A DNA stretch of 5,038 nt from an uncultured Prevotella sp. (lineage in GTDB: Bacteria; Bacteroidota; Bacteroidia; Bacteroidales; Bacteroidaceae). Below, piece by piece: positions 1-5,038 of the stretch; positions within the stretch are counted from its first letter, which is position 1; each line of letters begins with the position of its first letter. The notes under the pieces were generated by a model, which saw nothing but the letters and a program-made list of their open reading frames with translations, searched no databases and was not told where the DNA came from. Position numbers and translations under genes: made by a program. Where the stretch lies: NCBI GenBank assembly GCA_900556465.1, contig USPK01000069.1, forward strand, positions 1 through 5,038, in the 5' to 3' direction.

Positions 1-4
1 ACGC

Positions 5-20
5 TTTCGCGCGGCCGGCC
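5..20. repeat. Left copy of a 16-bp near-identical direct repeat bracketing the two genes
   Basis: TTTCGCGCGGCCGGCC here matches TTTGGCGCGGCCGGCC at 4904-4919 at 15 of 16 positions and in the same orientation. This copy lies beyond the stop of the DUF4252-like gene. It overlaps a perfect 12-bp palindrome, GCGGCCGGCCGC (11-22). With no T-run after it, the palindrome is not a clear intrinsic terminator. The 48 bases left of the second gene hold nothing else recognisable. GC-only simple sequence could produce such matches by chance. Confidence 0.4.
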
Positions 21-48
21 GCCGGTAGGGGAGTGTCCGGGCCGGGGC

Positions 49-561
49 CTATACCCCCAGATGGCGTACCACTTTCAGCAGCGCCTCGGTCGGGAAGGCG
101 CCCAACAGTTGGATCACCGTCCGCTCCTCTTCCGCCACGCCGAAGATGAGGATTTCGTCGTAGCCCCCGTTGCCGGCGTGCGCGTAGACGTGTACGTAGC
201 GCTCCTCCTCCCGGATGGTGCTGACGGGCTGGTAGCGCGCGTCGCCGTCCACGCCCTGGCGCAGGGCGTCGAGCAGTCGCTGCGCCTCGCGCCCCGAGGC
301 GTAGACCTGCACGAGCCGCGCGACGGGCAGCGCGAAGCTGTCCGAGAAGACGGCCGTCGTGTCCGCCTTGTCCGAGTGAATGACGCCCTCCATGCGGAAC
401 AGCGCCGAGAAGTCGCAGCCCCTCCAGGGCGCGGCGGCGCACCGTTCGGCCGCGGCGGCCGGCCGGTCCGCCCCGCCGGCTGCCCGGGCCCCGGCGGGCG
501 ACAGGCAGAGCGCGGCGGTCAGGGCCCAGAGGCCCAGCGGGTGGAAAAAGTGCGGGTTCAT
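49..561 (-). CDS. Small exported DUF4252-like protein
   Basis: A 170-residue protein of unknown biochemical function. Residues 1-27 form a signal peptide: a hydrophobic stretch from about residue 9 to 20, then a likely cleavage after ARA (A27). C19 lies inside it, but the preceding residues (AAL) are not a good lipobox, so a soluble periplasmic protein is more likely than a lipoprotein. A short Ala/Pro-rich segment with two cysteines (C41, C49) could form a disulfide. The rest resembles DUF4252, a Bacteroidota family: FRMEGV near residue 55 matches the family's early MEGV, and the C-terminal third runs YVHVYAH, then DEILIFGVAEEE, then TVIQLLGAFPTEALLKVV, as in the family's closing strands and helix. 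This assignment is by remembered family pattern. The gene starts 22 bases after the stop of the GH2 gene, on the same strand, so co-transcription is likely. No Shine-Dalgarno precedes the ATG, as is common in this phylum. It ends with TAG at 51-49. The call as a gene is firm; the family call is moderate. Confidence 0.85.
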   Translation of the reverse strand: MNPHFFHPLGLWALTAALCLSPAGARAAGGADRPAAAAERCAAAPWRGCDFSALFRMEGVIHSDKADTTAVFSDSFALPVARLVQVYASGREAQRLLDALRQGVDGDARYQPVSTIREEERYVHVYAHAGNGGYDEILIFGVAEEERTVIQLLGAFPTEALLKVVRHLGV

Positions 562-583
562 GCCGTGACAGTTGTTCGGGTCC

Positions 584-3500
584 TTACATCCGGCTCAGGC
601 GCAACTTGTACGTCATCTGCCGGTTCGGCACGCGGTAGACGGGCAGCGTGTCCACGTCCTGTCCGCAGCTTGCGTTGCCCACGCCGCGCGTCCAGGCGTC
701 CAGGTGGAGCACGGTGTAGGGCCGCGCCTTCAGTTCCCACATGTGCCGGCCGTTCATCAGGTCCTCGTCCGTGAAGTGCAGGGCCGAGAATCCCACCGTC
801 CCTTCCGTCTCCACCTTCAGGCCGAATCCTTTCCCGTCCGTCAGGGTCAGTTCGCGCAGGCCCTCGCGTCCGCCCGTGCTCTGCGGTTTCACGTAGCGCT
901 CGGGCATTTCCGCCACCGTCGTCGAGTACCGGCCCAGGAGCACGCCGTCCTTCCGGTCGCAGTAGTTCTCCCACGGACCGTAGGCGTAGTAGTCCACGCG
1001 CGCCAGCGACGAGTCGAGGGCGCACACCAGCCCGGCCCGGCGCAGATTGTCCCCCTTCGGCGTGAAGCGGGCCTCCACGTCGACGACGCCCTGCGGGTAG
1101 AGGGTGTAGACGATGTCCGTCGCGCAGATTTCGCCGTCACGGCTCGTCGTCACGACAAACGTCCCGCCGCGCTCCTCCACGGAGCACGTGCCCTCGGGGG
1201 CCAGGCCGTCGGCCGTCTGCGTGAATTTGTCGTTCTCTATCCAGCGGTGGTTGTCGTAGCGGAAACCCTGCCCGTCGGCCAGGACCTCGCGCCCGTCGAA
1301 GCAGAGCGACGTGAGCTGTCCCGTCCGCTCGTCAAAGGCGGCACTCACCTTCGCGTTGCCCACCGTGATGCGGCCCCCGGCGCGCGTCTGCCGCAGGGCG
1401 TTGCTGCCGCCGCCGGCCGCCTTCAGCGCCGGCAGGGGGCCGCGGCCCGTCAGCGTCACCTGGTGGTGCGCCACCTCGTGTCCCGCGGCGCAGAAGTAAG
1501 TGGCGTCGCGATAGACCACGTGCAGGTTGAGCAGCGTCTCCGTGCCCGTGCGCACGGCCTTTTTGAGCGCCGCCTTGGGGAGTTTGATTTCCAGCGTCAG
1601 GCTGTCGCCCGGCGCCACGGCGCCCAGTTCCACGCTGTCCGAGCCCACGATGTGCCCGTCGCGCACCACGTCGTAGCGCAGGTTGAACGGTGCGAGCGTC
1701 TGGAAGGCGTAGCCGTTGTAGAGGCGGATGCCGGCCCGGTTCTTCAGCGTGTCGATGTTGGTCACGGCGAACTTGACGTACTGGTAGGCCGCCTTTACCT
1801 CTTTCAGCTTGGCGCCTTCGTGGCGCGTGGCCGGTACGATGCCGTTCGAGCAGAAGTTGCCCTGGTGCGGGCCGGGGTAGTCGTAGCCCGTGTGGAGGCG
1901 GCGCAGTCCGCGCTTCATCTCGTGCGGGTCATAGATGGCCTGGTCCACCCAGTCCCAGATGCAGCCGCCTATGCAGCTGTTGCTTTGCTCGATGTAGTCC
2001 CAGTATTCCCGCAGGTTGCCGATGGCGTTGCCCATGGCGTGGGCGTATTCGCAGATAAACATGGGCTTGTCCAGTCCGTTCGTGTACTGTTCCATCCAGG
2101 CCATGCCCGGGTACATCTTGGAATAGAAGTCGGAGAAGCGGCCGCCGCCATAGGCCCCGTTGATGCGGGTCCCCTCGTAGTGGATGGGCCGGCTGTCGAG
2201 GGCGCGCGCCGCTGCGTAGCAGGCGCGGAAGTTCTCACCGTTTCCCGCCTCGTTGCCCAGGCTCCACATCACGACGCTCGGGTGGTTGCGGTCGCGGCGT
2301 ACCATGCGGTCCACGCGGTCTACGAAGGCCGGCTCCCACGACGGCATGTCCGAGATGCGCTGATTGGCGTGGTCCTCCAGGTCCGCCTCGTCCACGCAGT
2401 AGAGCCCGTAGTGGTCGAACATGGCATACATGCGCGCCGCGTTGGGATAGTGGGCCGTGCGGATGGTGTTGATGTTGTTGCGCTTCATCAGGAGCACGTC
2501 GCGCAGCATCGACTCCGTCGTGACGGCACGCCCGCGCTCCGGGTCCGTGTCGTGCCGGTTGACGCCCTTGAAAAAGACGCGCCGCCCGTTGATGTAGACC
2601 AGCGAGTTGGCAATCCTGATGTCGCGGAACCCGTACTTGGTGGAGAAGGCCATCTCCTCGCGCCCCGCGGCGTCGCGCTGTACGACGCGCACCGTGTAGA
2701 GTTCGGGCGTCTCGGCGCTCCACAGGCGCACGTTCCGCACGCGCAGCACGGCCCGGGCCGCCGTCTGTCCGTCGGCCGTCGCGGCCGGGCGCACCGTCGT
2801 GCTGTCCACCCGCTGCCCGTCCGGGGCATAGAGCGCCACGTCCAGCTCCTTGCCCGCCGCCTCGGCGGCCGGGCCGGACAGGGCGAGTGCCACGTCCAGC
2901 TCCGCGTTTTGCAGGCCCTCGAAGAAGCGGGCCGTCAGGTAGTGGTCGCGCACGGCGGCCCGCGGCACGTTGTAGAGGTACACGTCGCGGAAGATGCCCG
3001 ACATGCGGAACATGTCCTGGCACTCCAGGTACGAGCCGTCCGACCAGCGGAACACCTGCACCGCCAGCCGGTTCTCGCCCGCGTGCAGCAGCGCCGTCAC
3101 GTCAAACTCGGCCACGTTGTTCGAGCCCTGCGTGTAGCCCACGTATTGCCCGTTCACCCAGACCAGGGCCGCCGAGTAGATGCCCCCGAAGTGCAGGTAC
3201 GTGCGGCGTGTGCGCCAGTCGTCCGGTACGGAGAACGTCCGCACGTACGAGCCCACCGGGTTCACCCCGTAGTTCTTGCCCCCGTCGTTGAAGCCCGGCC
3301 GCGCCTTGATGTAGGGCGGCGTGTTCGCGTGCGGGTATTCCACGTTGCAGTAAATGGGGTGGTCGTAACCGAGCATCTCCCAGTTCGACGGCACCGGGAT
3401 GGTGTCCCACGCCGAAACGTCGTAGTCCATGCGGTAAAAGTCCGTCGGGCGGCTTTCCGGCTCGCTGACCAGGTGGAACCGCCACGTGCCGTTCAGGCTT

Positions 3501-4597
3501 TTAAAGCGCGAGTTGACGGGGACCGTCCACGGCGTGTCGTAGTAAGCGCTGTCGGCCAGCATGGCCGCTTCGCTTTCGTAGGGCATGTAGGTCGCCACGC
3601 CCGCCTCCTTGTTCTCGGCAAAGACGGTCTCGTCCTCCCAGTAGGGCGCCGCGATGCGCGGCTTCTCCACCTGTTCGAAGGTGAACCAGCCCGTAGGGTC
3701 GTCGGCGTCGAAGGGTACGAGGCGGACGGCTCCGTCGCGGAGCGCGTACATCGTGCCTTGCCGGCGGGCCGAGGCCGACACGATGCGGTAGGCGCCCGTC
3801 CGGCCCGCCACCGGCTCGAAGCGGAACTGCGCATTGTTCCACACGCCCGCCCGCGCCGGCCACTGCAGCAGGTAGTCCACGGCCGGGTTGCCGCCGCCGT
3901 CGTCGAAGTTCTGGGTGTAGAAGGCCCCGCTCACCACGCGGCGGTCCAGGTCGAGCATCTTCACCGACCAGTACTGTCCGCGGTTGGCCGTGTCCGGCCT
4001 CTCGCCCACGATGCGCGCGTTGTTTTCGCCCGAGTCCCCGTTGCCCAGCACCAGGTCCGGCTGCGCCACGGAGCGGAAGCGGTAGGCCAGCGCTTCGTCG
4101 AAGCCCGTGCGCGCGGCGCGCACCAGACGGAAGCGTGCGCGGCGGTCCGTGCGCGCCGCCGTCCGGGCCACGAGCGTCAGGCTGCCGTCCGTCTCCAGGC
4201 GGGCGGCGCGGTCCGAGCGGTTGGTCGGGACGAGCAGGAAGGCATCGCCCGCCGGCTCCAGCTTCCACAGCTGCGCCTCGTCCGAACCGTTGTTCTCGCC
4301 CGTGCTTACGGCATCGCCCGCCGTGCGGAGCGCCAGGTTGGAGAAGGGGCAGATGATGCGCCACGAGCCGGACAGCTCCGTGAGCGTCCAGTGCTGGTCG
4401 GCGCGTGCCTCGTCGGCGCGTTCGGTGCGCGCGGCGCCGGTCGGCGTGTTGTAGCCCACGGCCAGCCGGCCGTCGCTCCCGGACACCAGGTGGTAGAGCG
4501 CGCCGCGCACTATGGCGGTCTGCGCCGATGCGCCCGGCCAGACCGTCAGCACGGTCAGGGCCAGCAGCGCGAGAAAAGCGGAAAAGCGTTGTTTCAT
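584..4597 (-). CDS. Exported GH2 beta-galactosidase (LacZ-like) with N-terminal tandem ricin-type beta-trefoil modules
   Basis: A retaining glycoside hydrolase of family GH2, expected to release terminal beta-galactosyl residues from oligo- or polysaccharides in the periplasm or at the cell surface. Residues 1-25 are a signal peptide ending ASA|Q, with no lipobox. Residues ~27-165 and ~168-320 look like two beta-trefoil lectin modules with QxW motifs (Q68-W70, Q109-W111, Q208-W210). The GH2 jelly roll follows (~366-545, RWSDGSYLECQD from R517), then an Ig-like domain (~548-660), a TIM barrel (~665-940), DUF4981 (~940-1050) and the beta-galactosidase small-chain domain (~1075-1335, GPWENY at 1207). 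By alignment with E. coli LacZ, E783 in GNEAG is the acid/base (LacZ E461), E850 in ICEYAHAMGN the nucleophile (E537), and H682, H716, E741, H743, W881 and F915 match H357, H391, E416, H418, W568 and F601. It is ~300 residues longer than LacZ because of the trefoils. The start is set by the signal peptide; no Shine-Dalgarno is seen. The LacZ W999 region is replaced by GNASCGQD (N1308-), so lactose may not be the substrate. Family is sure; exact specificity is not. Confidence 0.96.
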   Translation of the reverse strand: MKQRFSAFLALLALTVLTVWPGASAQTAIVRGALYHLVSGSDGRLAVGYNTPTGAARTERADEARADQHWTLTELSGSWRIICPFSNLALRTAGDAVSTGENNGSDEAQLWKLEPAGDAFLLVPTNRSDRAARLETDGSLTLVARTAARTDRRARFRLVRAARTGFDEALAYRFRSVAQPDLVLGNGDSGENNARIVGERPDTANRGQYWSVKMLDLDRRVVSGAFYTQNFDDGGGNPAVDYLLQWPARAGVWNNAQFRFEPVAGRTGAYRIVSASARRQGTMYALRDGAVRLVPFDADDPTGWFTFEQVEKPRIAAPYWEDETVFAENKEAGVATYMPYESEAAMLADSAYYDTPWTVPVNSRFKSLNGTWRFHLVSEPESRPTDFYRMDYDVSAWDTIPVPSNWEMLGYDHPIYCNVEYPHANTPPYIKARPGFNDGGKNYGVNPVGSYVRTFSVPDDWRTRRTYLHFGGIYSAALVWVNGQYVGYTQGSNNVAEFDVTALLHAGENRLAVQVFRWSDGSYLECQDMFRMSGIFRDVYLYNVPRAAVRDHYLTARFFEGLQNAELDVALALSGPAAEAAGKELDVALYAPDGQRVDSTTVRPAATADGQTAARAVLRVRNVRLWSAETPELYTVRVVQRDAAGREEMAFSTKYGFRDIRIANSLVYINGRRVFFKGVNRHDTDPERGRAVTTESMLRDVLLMKRNNINTIRTAHYPNAARMYAMFDHYGLYCVDEADLEDHANQRISDMPSWEPAFVDRVDRMVRRDRNHPSVVMWSLGNEAGNGENFRACYAAARALDSRPIHYEGTRINGAYGGGRFSDFYSKMYPGMAWMEQYTNGLDKPMFICEYAHAMGNAIGNLREYWDYIEQSNSCIGGCIWDWVDQAIYDPHEMKRGLRRLHTGYDYPGPHQGNFCSNGIVPATRHEGAKLKEVKAAYQYVKFAVTNIDTLKNRAGIRLYNGYAFQTLAPFNLRYDVVRDGHIVGSDSVELGAVAPGDSLTLEIKLPKAALKKAVRTGTETLLNLHVVYRDATYFCAAGHEVAHHQVTLTGRGPLPALKAAGGGSNALRQTRAGGRITVGNAKVSAAFDERTGQLTSLCFDGREVLADGQGFRYDNHRWIENDKFTQTADGLAPEGTCSVEERGGTFVVTTSRDGEICATDIVYTLYPQGVVDVEARFTPKGDNLRRAGLVCALDSSLARVDYYAYGPWENYCDRKDGVLLGRYSTTVAEMPERYVKPQSTGGREGLRELTLTDGKGFGLKVETEGTVGFSALHFTDEDLMNGRHMWELKARPYTVLHLDAWTRGVGNASCGQDVDTLPVYRVPNRQMTYKLRLSRM

Positions 4598-4626
4598 GCA
4601 GGAAACGGGTTAAGGGTAAGAGATTT

Positions 4627-4640
4627 GCAAAATGTTTTGC
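4627..4640. promoter_or_regulatory. 14-bp perfect palindrome overlapping the predicted transcription start
   Basis: GCAAAA, TG, GTTTTGC-like arms: the left arm GCAAAA (4627-4632) pairs exactly with TTTTGC (4635-4640) around a TG centre. It sits immediately downstream of the -7 box and covers the expected start of transcription. That is a typical place for a repressor operator, though a two-base loop makes it a poor RNA hairpin. No regulator gene is present in the window. A chance palindrome in AT-rich promoter DNA is the alternative. Confidence 0.3.
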
Positions 4641-4642
4641 CG

Positions 4643-4650
4643 CAAATATA
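4643..4650 (-). promoter_or_regulatory. Bacteroidota-type -7 promoter box of the GH2 / DUF4252-like operon
   Basis: Reading the minus strand, TATATTTG matches the -7 consensus TAnnTTTG used by the primary sigma factor of Bacteroidota, in the common wider context TTCGTATATTTGC. Transcription would begin roughly at 4636, giving a leader of about 40 bases before the ATG at 4597. The local AT-richness stands out from the GC-rich DNA upstream. No TTTG or TTG element is visible about 19-22 bases further upstream, so the -33 half is weak or absent and the promoter may need an activator. No promoter is seen in the 22 bases before the second gene. Confidence 0.6.
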
Positions 4651-4776
4651 CGAATAAATCTCCGTCGCGCCGTCCCTGGCCCTAAAAATCCGCCCCTCCC
4701 CGCTGCCCGGCCCGCCGCCAAGCCCTTTACCTGCCCCGCCGGGCCGGCGTCGGGCAACCCGGCTTCCCTGCCCGGC

Positions 4777-4839
4777 ACACACAGGCCTTAGCCCCGTCGG
4801 CACTGGCCTTAGCCCCGTAAAAACTCGGCTAAGCCCCGT
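4777..4839. repeat. Three-copy 21-bp tandem repeat
   Basis: Three units of exactly 21 bases end in GCCCCGT at 4797, 4818 and 4839. Copies 1 and 2 share GGCCTTAGCCCCGT (4784-4797 and 4805-4818); copy 3 is diverged (GGCTAAGCCCCGT at 4827-4839). The first seven bases of each unit vary. Read on the minus strand in one frame the units give a heptad pattern, TGLRPVx, because 21 is divisible by three. The surrounding 84-codon frame shows no other sign of being a gene. The array lies in the intergenic region upstream of the GH2 promoter. Confidence 0.75.
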
Positions 4840-4903
4840 GCGCGGCACGCCGGGCCGGCGGTTCGGAGAGACAGACCGGCGGCCGCCGCGGCGGTGCGTG
4901 GCA

Positions 4904-4919
4904 TTTGGCGCGGCCGGCC
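4904..4919. repeat. Right copy of the 16-bp near-identical direct repeat
   Basis: TTTGGCGCGGCCGGCC, one mismatch from 5-20. It lies upstream of the operon promoter, just before the base composition falls. The same intergenic region has another exact 12-base repeat, GCCGGGCCGGCG, at 4738-4749 and 4849-4860. The spacer is therefore generally rich in GGCCGG words. Confidence 0.4.
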
Positions 4920-4960
4920 CGGATCCGTCTGCAGTGTGGGCGAAAGATATTCGGGTAGTG

Positions 4961-5038
4961 TGGAAGATTTTTTAATTTTTTGTTCATTACTGTCCCGTTA
5001 AAAATGGAAATTGGTCTTTGAAATAATTGAAATATAGT
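4961..5038 (+). mobile_element. Possible left end of an insertion sequence, or the promoter/leader of a rightward gene, cut by the window edge
   Basis: The final 78 bases hold only 19 G/C, against a clearly GC-rich background, and the shift is abrupt at about 4960. They contain a T-run (4968-4981), then ATTACTGTCCCGTTAAAA (4986-5003), then GGTCTTTGAAATAATTGAAA (5013-5032). From memory, a CTGTCCCGTTAAAA-like end followed by a CTTTGA...ATTGAAATA leader is seen just before transposase genes of IS4-like elements in Bacteroidales. No transposase codons are inside the window, so this is inference. A leader of an ordinary or horizontally acquired gene would look similar. The second end and a target duplication are not visible. 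Confidence 0.35.

Larger units (their letters stand above)
4651..4960. other. GC-rich intergenic stretch with no supported gene
   Basis: Between the GH2 promoter and the AT-rich right edge I find no credible coding frame and no tRNA or rRNA. A minus-strand frame (4848 to 4594) would encode 84 residues, but it runs through the promoter and the 21-bp repeats into the GH2 start and resembles no protein I know. The stretch holds the tandem repeat (4777-4839), two copies of GCCGGGCCGGCG and one copy of the 16-bp repeat. It probably separates the minus-strand operon from a unit to the right. Confidence 0.6.

Noticed and set aside
1..48. GC-rich palindrome GCGGCCGGCCGC after the second gene as an intrinsic terminator
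   Set aside because: No T-run follows on the minus strand within the window and GGCCGG words are common here, so a terminator cannot be claimed.
61..774. A 237-codon plus-strand open frame antisense to the DUF4252-like gene
   Set aside because: Same codon-register artefact. It has no signal peptide or domain, and the opposite strand has a clear exported protein.
572..4657. A 1361-codon open frame on the plus strand, antisense to the whole GH2 gene
   Set aside because: It is in exact codon register with the GH2 gene, so it is open only because that gene lacks TTA, CTA and TCA. Its product is rich in Arg, Val, His and Ala and resembles no known protein.
3501..4778. A 425-codon minus-strand frame overlapping the N-terminal half of the GH2 gene
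   Set aside because: It is a Gly/Arg/Pro-rich out-of-frame shadow of the GH2 gene, and the real frame carries the signal peptide and trefoil motifs.
4594..4848. An 84-codon minus-strand frame with TGLRPVx heptads upstream of the GH2 gene
   Set aside because: It overlaps the promoter, the leader and the GH2 start codon, and the heptads simply reflect the 21-bp DNA repeat. No promoter or start signal supports it.
5011..5038. Start of an rRNA operon or a CRISPR leader at the AT-rich right edge
   Set aside because: The CTTTGA...ATTGAAATA motif is loosely similar to several Bacteroidota leaders, but no rRNA, tRNA or repeat sequence is present to support either reading.

Overview
This window looks like a chromosomal segment of an unusually GC-rich member of the Bacteroidota, probably of the order Bacteroidales. 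The evidence is a LacZ-like GH2 enzyme with the Bacteroidales form of its linker and C-terminal domains, a small exported DUF4252-like protein, a TAnnTTTG-type -7 promoter box, and no Shine-Dalgarno sequence before either gene. Base composition is clearly above 60 % G+C by eye in all but the last ~100 bases. Genus cannot be decided from this sequence.

Layout, read on the minus strand because both genes lie there. Transcription appears to start near position 4636 from a -7 box at 4643-4650. The large gene (4597 to 584) encodes a 1337-residue exported GH2 beta-galactosidase-like enzyme. All the LacZ catalytic and metal-ligand residues checked are present. It also carries about 300 extra N-terminal residues that read as two tandem ricin-type beta-trefoil (RICIN-like) modules. 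After a gap of only 22 bases, a second gene (561 to 49) encodes a 170-residue exported DUF4252-like protein. The two almost certainly form one transcript: a periplasmic or surface sugar hydrolase with appended putative carbohydrate-binding modules, followed by a small envelope protein of unknown function.

The right-hand stretch (4598-5038) has no convincing gene. From the large gene outwards it holds a 5' leader with a perfect 14-bp palindrome, the promoter box, GC-rich DNA with a three-copy 21-bp tandem repeat (4777-4839), and a 16-bp motif at 4904-4919. That motif recurs with one mismatch at 5-20, so the copies bracket the two-gene unit. The last ~80 bases are abruptly AT-rich (19 G/C in 78) and probably begin another unit, perhaps an insertion sequence, that continues beyond the window.

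No CRISPR array, tRNA, rRNA or clearly novel multi-gene system is visible. The items most worth a second look are the trefoil-GH2 fusion, its coupling to a DUF4252-like gene, and the AT-rich right edge. A full-length open frame antisense to the enzyme is explained by codon bias.
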